From: an uncultured Bacteroidota bacterium
Lineage (GTDB): Bacteria; Bacteroidota; Bacteroidia; Bacteroidales; CAIWKO01
Assembly (NCBI GenBank): GCA_937934705.1
Contig: CALGYY010000117.1
Location: 3,090 to 67,089 of the forward strand
Reading direction: 5' to 3'
DNA: 64,000 nt
Made by a program: the position numbers and the translations under genes. Below, one piece after another: positions 7,530 through 17,737 of the stretch. Below the pieces are notes generated by a model. That model was given only the letters and a program-made list of their open reading frames with translations, searched no databases and was not told where the DNA came from. Every line of letters begins with the position of its first letter. The first letter of the stretch is position 1.

Positions 7530-8879
7530 ATGGCCAAAAACCGCCCATCAGCGAAAAGCGGCAGTAAAAAGATCTTTGTTCTTGACACTTCCGTGATTCT
7601 CTATAATCATAACGCGATCCGCAGTTTCGACGAGAACGACATTGCGATCCCCATTACCGTCCTGGAAGAACTTGACAATTTCAAAAAAGGTAACGACATC
7701 AAGAATTTCGAAGCCCGTGAGTTCATCCGCATCATTGATAATCTGTCGCAGAATTACACCTTACAGGACTGGATACCGATCGACGGACCGGAAAAGGGAC
7801 GTTTTAAGGTGGTGATGCATGAGAAGAGCGATGTGGATGCGCGCAAGGTTTTCGGGGAGGATAAGCCCGACCACCGCATCCTGAATGCGACCCTGCAGTT
7901 GCAGCAGCAGAACCCCAATACCCAGGTGATCCTTGTCACCAAGGACATCAACCTTCGGCTAAAGGCCAAATCGCTGAGCATTCAGGCTGCAGATTTCGAA
8001 ACGGGCAAAATCAAGGACATCGAATCCCTTTACACCGGAAAATCTCTGAAAGAAGGATTGTCAGGGGAGGTGATCGATAAAATATACCAGGAAGGCGGAT
8101 GCAGTCCGGAGGAGGTTGGCATTGAACACCCCATCCCCAATCACTATTTCATTCTGAAAAACACCAAGAGTTCGGCGCTCACTTACTATAACGCGGCAAC
8201 GAAAATGATCGAGCGCATTGAAAAACGTTCGGCCTACCGCATCAGTCCGAGAAATGCCGAACAGGTTTTTGCCCTTCACGCCATCATGAATCCGGAAGTC
8301 AGACTGGTCACTATCTCAGGTGTGGCCGGAACGGGAAAAACACTGCTCACACTGGCCGGCGCTCTGGAACAGAAGCGCAACTTCAAGCAGATCTTTTTAT
8401 CGCGCCCTATCGTCCCGCTGAGCAATAAGGATATCGGTTATCTGCCGGGCGATATCAAATCAAAGATCAACCCTTATATGGAGCCTTTGTTTGATAATCT
8501 GAAGATGATACAGAACCAGTATGATGAGAAGGACAAGGAATACAAAGCCATCACTGAGGCAGTTGAAAAGGAAAAACTGGTGATCACCCCTTTGGCTTAC
8601 ATCCGCGGAAGGAGTTTATCCAATATTTTCTTCATTGTTGACGAGGCCCAGAACCTCACGCCTCATGAGGTGAAGACCATTATTACCCGGGCGGGTGAAG
8701 GCACCAAGATCGTATTTACCGGTGATATCTACCAGATTGATACGCCATATCTGGATTCAGAAAGTAACGGCTTATCTGTACTGATCGACAAGATCAAGCA
8801 TCATCCCATCTACGCGCACATCAGGCTGGAGAAGGGTGAGCGTTCGGAGCTGGCTAACCTTGCCGGCGAACTGCTCTGA
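7530..8879 (+). CDS. PIN domain-PhoH ATPase fusion (PhoH2 type)
   Basis: 449 residues, the standard length of PIN-PhoH proteins. The N-terminal PIN nuclease domain (about 14-150) starts at FVLDTSV with Asp19 as a metal ligand and has further acidic residues in EELDNF and DHRILN. The C-terminal P-loop domain has Walker A GVAGTGKT near residue 264 and Walker B FIVDEAQN near 367, with a sensor-like FTGDIYQID. Members described in mycobacteria act as RNA helicase/RNases, so RNA turnover is the probable role here. The gene stands alone between divergent and convergent neighbours. Confidence 0.94.
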   Translation: MAKNRPSAKSGSKKIFVLDTSVILYNHNAIRSFDENDIAIPITVLEELDNFKKGNDIKNFEAREFIRIIDNLSQNYTLQDWIPIDGPEKGRFKVVMHEKSDVDARKVFGEDKPDHRILNATLQLQQQNPNTQVILVTKDINLRLKAKSLSIQAADFETGKIKDIESLYTGKSLKEGLSGEVIDKIYQEGGCSPEEVGIEHPIPNHYFILKNTKSSALTYYNAATKMIERIEKRSAYRISPRNAEQVFALHAIMNPEVRLVTISGVAGTGKTLLTLAGALEQKRNFKQIFLSRPIVPLSNKDIGYLPGDIKSKINPYMEPLFDNLKMIQNQYDEKDKEYKAITEAVEKEKLVITPLAYIRGRSLSNIFFIVDEAQNLTPHEVKTIITRAGEGTKIVFTGDIYQIDTPYLDSESNGLSVLIDKIKHHPIYAHIRLEKGERSELANLAGELL

Positions 8880-8885
8880 GAATGA

Positions 8886-9902
8886 TCAGGAAGCGGGAGC
8901 CCCTTCTTCAAATATAACCGTCAACACAGTCTGTCCTGTGGCTTTCAGGCTTTTAGGGTCCACATGGTCCATATTGTCCTGCGTGGTATGCCAGTAACGA
9001 AAGAAACCTGTCGCCGAATTCGCTTCATAATGAATGATGTTGATGGTGGGGATGCCGGCGTATTTATTGACATACAGGTGATCGTCGTTGATGGTTCCGC
9101 CCTGGCTGTTCACGAAATAATTGCCGTAACCCGCACGGAACGCGGCGCTCCAAACTTTGCTCACGATGTCGGCAGCATATTGCAGGGAGAAACCTTCCTG
9201 TGCAAAATTGGCTGAAGGAACGCCCACCATATCGAGCAGTATGCCGTATCGTGCACTGTAGTTGACCACATGGGGATTTTTCGCCCAGTACTGTGAGCCA
9301 AGACCCCAGTTTTCCCCGCTGTACTGCCGGCGGTCCCACATGGGTTCACCGTAATCTTCTGCATCAAAAAAGACGATATCCACACCGATCCCAGGGTCGT
9401 GGTTCTTCAATATACGGGCAATTTCGAGCAGCACCCCTACCCCGCTGGCTCCGTCGTTGGCCCCGTCAACAGGCTTTTTCCAATTGGCGCTGTCAGGATC
9501 ATTGTCGCACCAGGGACGCGAATCCCAGTGAGAACAGAGTAAAACGCGCACAGCGGCTTCGGGTTCAATGGAACCAATGATATTTTTTGCATTCAGCACA
9601 GTCCCGTCAAAGGCACGAAGCCTGACTTCCTGGAGGCTTACCTTCCAACCATAAGATTTCAGCTTTGATTCAAGCCAAAGGCCGCACTTCTTATGAGCCT
9701 CGCTGTTGGGAACTCTCGGCCCCATGTCGACCTGCATTTTTGTAAAAGCAAAAGCCGAGTCTTCGTTGAAATGAGGCACTTCGACCCTGATTTTAGGGAG
9801 GGTGTCGTTGGCCTCGCCGTTTTTCTTTCCGTTTGTTCCGTTGCCGCAAGCCAGCGCCAGTGCTATTGTGATCAATGACAGAATGATCAAAGATTTTTTC
9901 AT
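8886..9902 (-). CDS. M28-family glutaminyl-peptide cyclotransferase-like lipoprotein
   Basis: 338 residues with lipobox ALAC (Cys19), so a periplasm-facing lipoprotein. The M28 fold is clear: LLCSHWDSRP (His125, Asp127), GANDGASG (Asp150), VFFDAEDYGE (Glu182, Asp183), LLDMVG (Asp214) and INDDHLY (His275). This layout matches glutaminyl cyclases of the M28 clan, including the enzyme known from Porphyromonas gingivalis, which turn N-terminal Gln of exported proteins into pyroglutamate. It also allows an aminopeptidase. Cyclase is favoured because every predicted signal-peptidase-I protein in this window exposes Gln. It is divergent from valS, and the two promoters lie close together. Confidence 0.87.
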   Translation of the reverse strand: MKKSLIILSLITIALALACGNGTNGKKNGEANDTLPKIRVEVPHFNEDSAFAFTKMQVDMGPRVPNSEAHKKCGLWLESKLKSYGWKVSLQEVRLRAFDGTVLNAKNIIGSIEPEAAVRVLLCSHWDSRPWCDNDPDSANWKKPVDGANDGASGVGVLLEIARILKNHDPGIGVDIVFFDAEDYGEPMWDRRQYSGENWGLGSQYWAKNPHVVNYSARYGILLDMVGVPSANFAQEGFSLQYAADIVSKVWSAAFRAGYGNYFVNSQGGTINDDHLYVNKYAGIPTINIIHYEANSATGFFRYWHTTQDNMDHVDPKSLKATGQTVLTVIFEEGAPAS

Positions 9903-9919
9903 AGGCTGATCCTTTGCTG

Positions 9920-9927
9920 CAAAGTTA
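9920..9927 (-). promoter_or_regulatory. -7 element upstream of the M28 lipoprotein gene
   Basis: On the minus strand this is TAACTTTG, a full TAnnTTTG match 18 bases before the start codon; the -33 element is not evident. Confidence 0.4.
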
Positions 9928-9981
9928 ATGATTTTCCTGACAGCCCTGCATGTTCCGGACGATGCATTATTCCGTTTTGAC

Positions 9982-9989
9982 TATCTTTG
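9982..9989 (+). promoter_or_regulatory. -7 element upstream of valS
   Basis: TATCTTTG matches TAnnTTTG. The expected transcript start near 9996 lies downstream of the ATG at 9928, which supports the valS start at 10021. Confidence 0.45.
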
Positions 9990-10020
9990 CGCTTCCGGAA
10001 AAAATCCGGGAATTGATCCT

Positions 10021-12660
10021 ATGGAACTACCTGCCAAATATGAGCCTTCGAAGGCTGAAGCGAAATGGTACCGCTACTGGATGGAAAAGGGCTTCTTCTC
10101 CGCCTCACCTGATGAGCGGGAAGCTTACTGCATTGTGATTCCCCCGCCGAACGTGACGGGCGTACTCCACATGGGGCATATGCTGAACAACACCCTGCAG
10201 GATGTGATGGTAAGGCGTGCGCGCATGCTGGGAAAGAACACCCTGTGGGTTCCCGGAACCGACCATGCGTCGATTGCCACAGAGGCCAAGGTGGTTGCCA
10301 AACTCAAAGAGGACGGCATCGACAAGAAGAAGATCAGCAGGGAAGAATTTCTGCGCCATGCCTGGGAGTGGAAAGAAAAACACGGGGGCATCATCCTCGA
10401 GCAACTGAAGAAACTGGGCGCATCCTGCGACTGGTCACGGACGCGCTTTACCATGGATGAAGCTTTATACGAAAGTGTGATCCATGTATTTTGCGACCTC
10501 TATGAAAAGGGTCTGATCTACCGCGGAGTCCGCATGGTAAACTGGGATCCCAAAGCGCTGACCGCCGTTTCCGACGAGGAAGTCAACCATAAGGAGGTTC
10601 GCTCTAAGCTGTATTACGTGCGTTATCGCATCGAAGGCAGTGAAGACGGGTGGATCACCATAGCCACCACGCGTCCCGAAACCATACTGGGCGACACGGC
10701 TGTTTGCGTTCATCCGGCGGATGAGCGCTATACACAGCTCAGGGGAAAGCGCATCATCATCCCTCTGATCGGGCGTTCTGTTCCGCTGATCTTCGATGAA
10801 TATGTAGACCGTGAGTTTGGAACAGGCGCTCTCAAGGTCACCCCTGCCCATGATATCAACGATTATAACCTGGGCATCAAGCACAAACTGGAAAGCATTG
10901 ATATTTTCAACGATAACGGCACCCTCAACGAAAAAGCCCTGATGTACGTAGGAGAAGACCGTTTTGTGGTCCGCAAAAAGATATCGAAGGAACTGGAAGC
11001 TCAGGGTCACCTGGTGAAAGTCGAAGAAATTACCAACAGCATCGGGTATTCGGAGCGTACAGATGAAGTGATTGAACCACGACTGTCGCTGCAGTGGTTC
11101 CTGCGTATGGAAGATATGGCCAAACCCGCGCTGGATGTGGTGATGAACGATACGGTGAAATTTCATCCGGCAAAGTTTAAGAACACCTACCGGCACTGGA
11201 TGGAAAATGTGAGAGACTGGTGTATCTCCCGTCAGCTCTGGTGGGGACAGCGCATTCCGGCCTATTACCTGCCTGACGGGGATTTCGTGGTTGCGGCCAG
11301 TCCTGAAGAAGCCCTTGAAAAAGCACGGGACAAGAGTGCCAATCCGGCTCTGCAGGCATCTGATCTGCGCCAGGACGAAGACGTGCTGGATACCTGGTTT
11401 TCATCCTGGCTCTGGCCCATTTCGGTTTTTGATGGTATCCGTCATCCGGACAATAAAGATATCTGTTATTATTATCCCACCAGCGACCTGGTGACCGCAC
11501 CGGAGATTCTGTTTTTCTGGGTGGCGCGCATGATCATGGCCGGTCTGGAGTACCGCGGTGAGGTGCCTTTTAAGAATGTTTACCTCACGGGGATTGTTCG
11601 TGACAAACAGGGCCGTAAGATGTCGAAATCTCTGGGCAACAGTCCCGACCCCATTGAACTGATGGAGAAATTCGGGGCCGACGGTGTACGCGTCGGAATG
11701 CTGCTCTGTTCCCCGGCGGGTAATGACCTTCCCTTTGATGAAGCCCTTTGCGAACAGGGGCGGAATTTCAGCAACAAGATCTGGAATGCTTTCAGGCTTG
11801 TCAAGGGCTGGGAAGTGGATGCGGCTGCCAGCCCCTCTGCCGCCTCGGAAACCGCTGTTCAGTGGTTTTCCGCCCGCTTCAGTTCAGAGCTGGAGATCAT
11901 CAACGAACATTTTTCGCGCTACCGGATCTCTGAAGCCCTGATGGCTGTTTACAAGCTGATGTGGGACGATTTCTGTTCCTGGTATCTTGAAATGGTGAAA
12001 CCACCTTTTCAGCAGCCCATCGACGCCATCACCCGCGATGCCACGATCCGTTTCTTTGAAGACCTGCTTAAGGTCCTCCATCCTTTCATTCCCTTTATCA
12101 CCGAAGAACTGTGGCAGTATCTGGCCGAAAGACAGGAGGGTGATTCCATTATGATCAGTCCCTGGCCCGAGAGCCGGACTTACGACAGGAACATTCTGGA
12201 GCAGTTCACATACGCGGCAGAAGTGATCTCTGCCATTCGCAATGTCCGCAAGGATAAGAACATCTCCCCGAAAGAACCGTTATTATTGATGATTCGCAAG
12301 AATAACAATGAAGCGGCGGATCTGACCTTTGATCCTGTAGCGCTGAAACTGGCCAATCTTTCCGGGATTTCCTACGTACCGGAAAAACCGGAGAACGTCA
12401 TCACCTTTATTACCAAATCAACAGAGTTCTACATCCCTGTGGCAGGAAGTGTGGATCAGGAAGCTGAGGTCGCCGCACTGGAAAAAGAACTGGAATACCT
12501 GCGGGGCTTTATGGGATCGGTGATGAAAAAACTCGGCAATGAGAATTTCGTCCGCAATGCCAAAGCTGAAGTAGTTGAAACAGAGCGAAGGAAACAAGCT
12601 GACGCCGAGGCCAAGATCAGGGTCATTGAAGAGCAACTGAAGGGTCTTAAAGGCCTTTGA
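10021..12660 (+). CDS. valS: Valyl-tRNA synthetase
   Basis: 879 residues from the ATG at 10021 ([20 protein letters not shown], the usual ValS start). An in-frame ATG at 9928 adds 31 residues unlike the family and lies upstream of the probable promoter. Class I signatures are HMGH (50-53, in [13 protein letters not shown]) and KMSKS (near 535). The editing domain with [13 protein letters not shown] sits between them. The anticodon-binding domain is followed by the C-terminal coiled-coil arm ([10 protein letters not shown] to IEEQL) typical of ValS and absent from IleRS. It charges tRNA-Val and edits Thr. Confidence 0.97.
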   Translation: MELPAKYEPSKAEAKWYRYWMEKGFFSASPDEREAYCIVIPPPNVTGVLHMGHMLNNTLQDVMVRRARMLGKNTLWVPGTDHASIATEAKVVAKLKEDGIDKKKISREEFLRHAWEWKEKHGGIILEQLKKLGASCDWSRTRFTMDEALYESVIHVFCDLYEKGLIYRGVRMVNWDPKALTAVSDEEVNHKEVRSKLYYVRYRIEGSEDGWITIATTRPETILGDTAVCVHPADERYTQLRGKRIIIPLIGRSVPLIFDEYVDREFGTGALKVTPAHDINDYNLGIKHKLESIDIFNDNGTLNEKALMYVGEDRFVVRKKISKELEAQGHLVKVEEITNSIGYSERTDEVIEPRLSLQWFLRMEDMAKPALDVVMNDTVKFHPAKFKNTYRHWMENVRDWCISRQLWWGQRIPAYYLPDGDFVVAASPEEALEKARDKSANPALQASDLRQDEDVLDTWFSSWLWPISVFDGIRHPDNKDICYYYPTSDLVTAPEILFFWVARMIMAGLEYRGEVPFKNVYLTGIVRDKQGRKMSKSLGNSPDPIELMEKFGADGVRVGMLLCSPAGNDLPFDEALCEQGRNFSNKIWNAFRLVKGWEVDAAASPSAASETAVQWFSARFSSELEIINEHFSRYRISEALMAVYKLMWDDFCSWYLEMVKPPFQQPIDAITRDATIRFFEDLLKVLHPFIPFITEELWQYLAERQEGDSIMISPWPESRTYDRNILEQFTYAAEVISAIRNVRKDKNISPKEPLLLMIRKNNNEAADLTFDPVALKLANLSGISYVPEKPENVITFITKSTEFYIPVAGSVDQEAEVAALEKELEYLRGFMGSVMKKLGNENFVRNAKAEVVETERRKQADAEAKIRVIEEQLKGLKGL

Positions 12661-12719
12661 TCCGGCACATTCCTCTGACTGCGACACGCCGGTTACGGTA
12701 AAATGCGTAATTTTACATC

Positions 12720-13049
12720 ATGAAGGCTTCCTCTGCTCATACCAGCATCCGGAAACACCGGTACTCCGTAATTTGGATCGCTCTTGTGTTTCTTCTTTCT
12801 GCGCTATGGATTGCGGCCTGCGGAGTTCCGAAAACCACTTCCTGTCCGAATTGCATGAATGCCAAGCCCGTTTATTATAACAAAGAAAAAGCGCGGGATG
12901 CGCGGCGTGCGGTGCGGCACGCCGGAAGTCACAGCGCCATTGGCGGTCAGACCCTGCCGGAGCCCATCGGGAACGATCACAGGAAAGCAAGGCCTAAAAA
13001 GAATAAGGGTGCCGGCGGGAACATACTGGAGAATGAACCTATTTTATAG
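12720..13049 (+). CDS. Small hypothetical lipoprotein
   Basis: 109 residues. After a basic N-terminus and a hydrophobic stretch comes the lipobox IAAC, then CGVPKTTSCPNC. The mature part is Lys/Arg/His-rich and probably disordered, with an RRAVRHAGSH stretch. I recognise no domain. It ends 17 bases before lpdA on the same strand. Its short length and odd composition leave some doubt, but the lipoprotein signal supports a real gene. Confidence 0.6.
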   Translation: MKASSAHTSIRKHRYSVIWIALVFLLSALWIAACGVPKTTSCPNCMNAKPVYYNKEKARDARRAVRHAGSHSAIGGQTLPEPIGNDHRKARPKKNKGAGGNILENEPIL

Positions 13050-13063
13050 ATATAATATTATAT
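13050..13063 (+). repeat. 14-base AT palindrome before lpdA
   Basis: The perfect palindrome atataatattatat fills the gap between the small lipoprotein gene and the lpdA start at 13067. It could be a binding site, a weak hairpin in the leader, or simple AT-rich spacer. Confidence 0.35.
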
Positions 13064-13066
13064 ATT

Positions 13067-14458
13067 ATGGAATTTGATGTTATCGTTATCGGAAGCGGCC
13101 CGGGAGGTTATGTGGCCGCCATCAGGGCTTCACAGCTCGGCATGAAAACGGCCGTGGTTGAAAAAGCAGAGGCCGGCGGAATTTGTCTGAACTGGGGATG
13201 CATTCCCACCAAGGCTCTGCTGAAGTCCGCGCAGGTCTTTAATTACATGAAACATCCGGCCGATTACGGACTGCAGCTTGAAGGCAGTGTGAAGCCAGAC
13301 TTTACAGCTATCGTAGAGCGTTCACGCGGAGTGGCCGCGCAGATGAGCAAGGGTGTTCAGTTTCTGCTCGATAAGAACAAAATTGAAATGCTGAGGGGAC
13401 ACGGAAAAGTGAAACCCGGCCGCAAGGTTGAGGTGACGGACACTGAGGGGACTGTGACTGAATACAGTGCTAAACATATTATCCTGGCCACGGGTGCCCG
13501 TTCCCGGGTATTGCCTAATCTGCCGCAGGACGGAAAAAAGATCATCGGTTACCGTGAAGCCATGACGCTTCCCGCACAGCCGGAATCCATGGTGGTGGTT
13601 GGCTCCGGAGCCATCGGTTCAGAATTCGCATTTTTCTATCACTCCATAGGAACCCGGGTAACCCTGGTTGAGCTTTTACCCAATCTTCTGCCCCTGGAGG
13701 ATGAGGATTCATCAAAACAGATTGAGCGTTCCTTTAAGAAAGCCGGCATGAAGGTGATGACCAATGCATCCGTGGAATCGGTCGACACTTCAGGTGAACA
13801 ATGCCTGGTAAAAATCAAAACACAGAAAGGGGAAGAGATCATCAGCTGTGATGTCGTCCTTTCTGCGGTTGGGATCGCTCCGAACACGGAAGGAATCGGC
13901 CTGGAAGAATGCGGCATAGTCACAGAAAAAGGTAAAGTTGTAGTGGATGAGTTCTACCGGACGAATCAGGAAGGTTACTACGCCATTGGCGACATCGTTC
14001 ACGGCCCGGCTCTTGCGCATGTGGCTTCTCATGAAGCCCTCGTATGCGTGGAGAAGCTGGCCGGCAAGGAAACGGAAGCCCTGGATTACGGGAATATCCC
14101 CTCCTGCACTTACACTACACCGGAAGTCGCCTCGGTGGGATTGAGTGAGAAAGCAGCGAAAGAAGCGGGTTACGAGATCAAAGTCGGAAAATTCCCCTTC
14201 ACTGCATCCGGCAAGGCCACTGCTTCAGGGGCCAGGGATGGTTTTGTAAAAGTCATTTTCGATGCCAGATATGGACAGTGGCTGGGTGCGCACCTGGTAG
14301 GAGAAAATGTCACCGAGATGATCGCGGAAGTTGTGGTGGCTAGGAAACTGGAGACCACCGGACATGAGATCATCCGTTCGGTGCATCCCCACCCGACCCT
14401 GTCGGAAGCGATCATGGAGGCCGTTGCAGCGGCTTACGGAGAAGTCATACACCTTTAA
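13067..14458 (+). CDS. lpdA: Dihydrolipoyl dehydrogenase
   Basis: 463 residues, the normal E3 length. The FAD-binding motif is GSGPGGYVAA (9-18). The redox-active disulfide is Cys40-Cys45 in GGICLNWGCIPTK. The NAD-binding motif is GSGAIGSEFA, and the C-terminal catalytic HPHPTLSE supplies the His-Glu pair at the dimer interface. It reoxidises dihydrolipoamide of 2-oxoacid dehydrogenase or glycine cleavage complexes. No E1 or E2 genes are nearby, so it is probably shared between complexes. asnB starts 11 bases downstream. Confidence 0.95.
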   Translation: MEFDVIVIGSGPGGYVAAIRASQLGMKTAVVEKAEAGGICLNWGCIPTKALLKSAQVFNYMKHPADYGLQLEGSVKPDFTAIVERSRGVAAQMSKGVQFLLDKNKIEMLRGHGKVKPGRKVEVTDTEGTVTEYSAKHIILATGARSRVLPNLPQDGKKIIGYREAMTLPAQPESMVVVGSGAIGSEFAFFYHSIGTRVTLVELLPNLLPLEDEDSSKQIERSFKKAGMKVMTNASVESVDTSGEQCLVKIKTQKGEEIISCDVVLSAVGIAPNTEGIGLEECGIVTEKGKVVVDEFYRTNQEGYYAIGDIVHGPALAHVASHEALVCVEKLAGKETEALDYGNIPSCTYTTPEVASVGLSEKAAKEAGYEIKVGKFPFTASGKATASGARDGFVKVIFDARYGQWLGAHLVGENVTEMIAEVVVARKLETTGHEIIRSVHPHPTLSEAIMEAVAAAYGEVIHL

Positions 14459-14469
14459 TCCCTGATCAC

Positions 14470-16356
14470 ATGTGCGGCATTGCCGGAGGAATGTCATTCA
14501 GCGACAAAGGGGCGCATAAGCTCGACCTGCTGCCGGCCGCCGTCCAAAGCCTGCATCTCAGGGGACCAGACCAGAGCGGTGTTTTCCGACGGCCACACGC
14601 TGCTTTAGGACAGAGCCGCCTCTCGGTCATTGATCTGAGTGATGCCGCCGCACAGCCGTTTACAGACGTCAGTGGTCGCTATACACTTGTCTTTAACGGT
14701 GAAATATATAACTACAGGGAGATACGCCGGGAACTGACACAGAAAGGCATTCGTTTCCGTTCAGAAAGCGATACTGAAGTTCTCCTGTATGCCTATATCG
14801 TTTATGGGCCTGCATTCGTGAACCGCTTGAACGGCTTTTTTGCATTCTGCATTTTTGACGAAGCGGAAAACAGCTTATTTCTTGCCCGTGACCGCATGGG
14901 GATCAAACCCTTATATTATTATCACGATAATGATGTTTTTCTTTTTGCCTCGGAGATGAAAGCGCTGGTGGCGATGGGCATTCCCCGTGAACCGGATACG
15001 GAATCCATCTTCGCCTACCTGCAGTTGAATTACATTCCCGGTCCTGCAAGCATTTTCAAAGGGGTTCAGAAAGCAGAACCGGGACATACACTGCGGGTTA
15101 AAAAGGGGGCGGCTTCCCATGAATGTTTTTATTCCATCCCTTACAACCCCAAAGGAATTTGCGGTGATTCATATGAGACCGCCTGCGGGCGCATCCGAGA
15201 ATTGATGGACACGGCGGTTCAAAGGCGCCTGGTGGCAGACGTCCCCCTGGGGACCTTTCTCAGCGGAGGGATTGACTCAAGCATCATCACGGGGCTTGCG
15301 GCCCGTCACAAGCCGGGACTGAAAACTTTCAGCATTGGTTTTCCCGACGAACCCCTTTTTGATGAAACCCGGCATGCGGAAACCATCGCCCGTCTGCACC
15401 GCACCGACCACCAGTCCATCCGCCTCAGCAGCGGGGATCTCCTGGGTGTTTTACCACGTGTTCTTGATTACATTGATGAGCCCTTTGCGGATTCTTCCGC
15501 TTTGGCCGTATACCTGCTCAGCCGGGAAACCCGCAGGCAGGTTACCGTGGCCTTATCGGGTGACGGAGCAGATGAGCTTTACGGTGGCTATATCAAACAC
15601 ATGGCGGAATGCCGGATGAGAAATCCCGGAATGAAAGAAAAGCTGGTGAAGGCGGGCGGAGGTCTTTGGGCATTTCTTCCGAAAAGCCGCAATAGTTTTG
15701 CCGGCAACCGCATCCGGCAGTTGCACCGCTTTGCGGAGGCCGCCGGGCTCCCTGAGGGAGAACGCTACTGGCGCCTGGCATCCATCAGCAGTGAAGGGGA
15801 AGCAGCATCACTCCTGAGTGTAGCATACAGACAGGAGATCTTCAACGCGAGAAAACAGGAATGGCTGAGGAATATCAGCACCGGAGGAGACCTGAATGAA
15901 GTGCTGCTGACGGACATGCAAGTGGTTTTGCGAAACGATATGCTGGTGAAAGTGGATCTGATGTCGATGGCCAATTCACTGGAAGTCAGGGTACCCTTCC
16001 TTGATCATGAGCATGTGAATTATGTTTTTTCCCTGCCCTGGTTTTACAAAGCCGGGACTTCATACCGAAAAAAGATACTAAAGGATGCCTTCAGGGAAAT
16101 GTTGCCGGATGAGATTTTCAGACGCAACAAGCATGGATTTGAAGTACCTTTGCTGAAATGGTTCAGGACTGAACTTGACGGTAAAATTCGCGGCGAATGG
16201 CTTTCGGCGGAACGGATCCGGGCGCAGGGCATCTTTGATGAAGCGGCGGTATCGGCACTGATCCGGAAACTTCATTCTTCCGATCCCGGTGATTCAGCGG
16301 CCAGGGTGTGGGCATTGATCGTTTTTCAGAACTGGTGGACAAAATACATGGAATAG
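14470..16356 (+). CDS. asnB: Asparagine synthase, glutamine-hydrolysing
   Basis: 628 residues. Cys2 of MCGIAGG is the N-terminal glutaminase nucleophile, and RLSVIDLS and NGEIYN belong to the same domain. The synthetase domain has the PP-loop LSGGIDSS near residue 265, followed by SIGFPDEP and SGDGADELYGGY. Long AsnB-like proteins next to glycosyltransferases often amidate sugars or surface glycans instead of making free asparagine. The GT4 gene starts 3 bases downstream, so a role in polysaccharide modification is possible, though free Asn synthesis cannot be excluded. Confidence 0.92.
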   Translation: MCGIAGGMSFSDKGAHKLDLLPAAVQSLHLRGPDQSGVFRRPHAALGQSRLSVIDLSDAAAQPFTDVSGRYTLVFNGEIYNYREIRRELTQKGIRFRSESDTEVLLYAYIVYGPAFVNRLNGFFAFCIFDEAENSLFLARDRMGIKPLYYYHDNDVFLFASEMKALVAMGIPREPDTESIFAYLQLNYIPGPASIFKGVQKAEPGHTLRVKKGAASHECFYSIPYNPKGICGDSYETACGRIRELMDTAVQRRLVADVPLGTFLSGGIDSSIITGLAARHKPGLKTFSIGFPDEPLFDETRHAETIARLHRTDHQSIRLSSGDLLGVLPRVLDYIDEPFADSSALAVYLLSRETRRQVTVALSGDGADELYGGYIKHMAECRMRNPGMKEKLVKAGGGLWAFLPKSRNSFAGNRIRQLHRFAEAAGLPEGERYWRLASISSEGEAASLLSVAYRQEIFNARKQEWLRNISTGGDLNEVLLTDMQVVLRNDMLVKVDLMSMANSLEVRVPFLDHEHVNYVFSLPWFYKAGTSYRKKILKDAFREMLPDEIFRRNKHGFEVPLLKWFRTELDGKIRGEWLSAERIRAQGIFDEAAVSALIRKLHSSDPGDSAARVWALIVFQNWWTKYME

Positions 16357-16359
16357 AAC

Positions 16360-17553
16360 ATGCCGAAAGTACTCAGGATCATCAACCGCTTTAATCTGGG
16401 CGGACCTGCATACAACGCTTCGTATCTTACGCGTTATATGGCGCCTGAGTTCGAAACACTCCTGGTAGGAGGCAAGAACGATGAGAATGAAGCCAATTCC
16501 CAATATATCCCTGAAAGTCTGGGATTGAAACCGCTCATCATTCCAGAGATGCAGCGATCCATCAGTCCGTCGCGTGACATGAAGGCGTACCGGAAGATCA
16601 AAGATCTGATCCGGGATTTCAGGCCGGACATTGTTCACACCCATGCCTCAAAGGCCGGCGCCCTGGGCCGGCGGGCCGCCGCGTCGCTGAATGTTCCTGT
16701 GATCGTGCATACGTTTCACGGGCACGTTTTCGACGCCTATTTCAACGGTCTGAAATCCTCCATTTACAAACGGATTGAAAGGAGTCTGGCCAGGAAAAGC
16801 AGTGCTATTGTTGCGCTCAGTGAAATCCAGAAACACGATCTGGTGAGCCGCCACCGGATCTGCCAGGAAGAATTGGTACACATTATTCCTCTGGGCTTTG
16901 ACCTTAGCCGTTTCCGCGAAAATAACGGATTGAAGAGAATAGCTTTCCGGGAAAAATACGGAATCCGGGAAGATGAGATGGCTATAGGTATTGTGGGTCG
17001 CATCGTCCCCATTAAGAACCACGCGCTTTTCCTGCATGCCCTGCACTACCTCCTGCGGCATAGCAGCAGAAAAATAAGGGCGTTTATCGTGGGCGACGGC
17101 GAAAGCAGGGCGGCCACGGAAGCACTGGCCCGGGAACTGGGAATCGATTACTCAGATGCGACCGCGGAGAAACGGAGTACCACACTCACCTTTACCTCAT
17201 GGCTTAAAGATATCGACGAAGTGAATGCAGGGATGGATATCATTGCACTCAGTTCGCTGAATGAAGGCACCCCTGTCAGCCTGATCGAAGCACAGGCTTC
17301 CGGCAAACCGATTGTCACCACCCGTGTCGGCGGCATCGGAAACATCGTGATCCCGGGAGAAACCGCCCTGCTCTCCGATCCCCATGATGCAGAGGAATTC
17401 GGACGGCATCTGCTGACCCTGACCGAAGATGAGACCCTGAGAAAGTCATTCGCTGAAAAAGGATGGCCTTTCGTGGAGTCCCGCTTCCATTATACAAGAC
17501 TGGTCAGAGATATGAGAGAACTCTACTTTCGTCTGCTGGAGGACCATCAGTAA
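16360..17553 (+). CDS. Family 4 glycosyltransferase
   Basis: 397 residues with the GT-B layout of GT4 enzymes. The N-terminal acceptor half has FNLGGPAYNASYL and VHTHASKAGALGR. The C-terminal donor half starts at GIVGRIVPIKNH and includes the nucleotide-sugar motif EGTPVSLIEAQASGKP, whose E-x7-E spacing is the GT4 hallmark, then TTRVGGIG. It is cytosolic or membrane-peripheral and retains the sugar anomer; the sugar cannot be told. It is tightly linked to asnB and sits upstream of the wza-wzc genes, so surface polysaccharide assembly is its probable pathway. Confidence 0.92.
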   Translation: MPKVLRIINRFNLGGPAYNASYLTRYMAPEFETLLVGGKNDENEANSQYIPESLGLKPLIIPEMQRSISPSRDMKAYRKIKDLIRDFRPDIVHTHASKAGALGRRAAASLNVPVIVHTFHGHVFDAYFNGLKSSIYKRIERSLARKSSAIVALSEIQKHDLVSRHRICQEELVHIIPLGFDLSRFRENNGLKRIAFREKYGIREDEMAIGIVGRIVPIKNHALFLHALHYLLRHSSRKIRAFIVGDGESRAATEALARELGIDYSDATAEKRSTTLTFTSWLKDIDEVNAGMDIIALSSLNEGTPVSLIEAQASGKPIVTTRVGGIGNIVIPGETALLSDPHDAEEFGRHLLTLTEDETLRKSFAEKGWPFVESRFHYTRLVRDMRELYFRLLEDHQ

Positions 17554-17710
17554 ATAAGCTTGTGGACCGGACCCTGTTTTTTCCGTCTTCTTCGAAAACA
17601 ATTTTTTCATCTGTTTGAAAGAAAATCAGATTTTTTTTATTTACTTTGCAACACAAAGTACTTTTTGACGTAAAATGAAAAAAAAAGCCTTCAGTGAAGG
17701 ATTGAAAACG

Positions 17711-17718
17711 TAATTTTG
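17711..17718 (+). promoter_or_regulatory. -7 element upstream of wza
   Basis: TAATTTTG matches TAnnTTTG, 19 bases before the wza start. The 184-base gap after the GT4 gene also holds long A and T runs. A 12-codon frame at 17675-17713 overlaps the element and looks incidental. Confidence 0.4.
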
Positions 17719-17737
17719 TCATTAAGCGATTGAAGAT

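Noticed and set aside
9928..10020. Longer start for valS
   Set aside because: The extra 31 residues do not match ValS and the best -7 promoter element lies downstream of that ATG.
17675..17713. 12-codon leader peptide before wza
   Set aside because: No ribosome site, no repeated codons or terminator pairing, and it overlaps the -7 element of the wza promoter.
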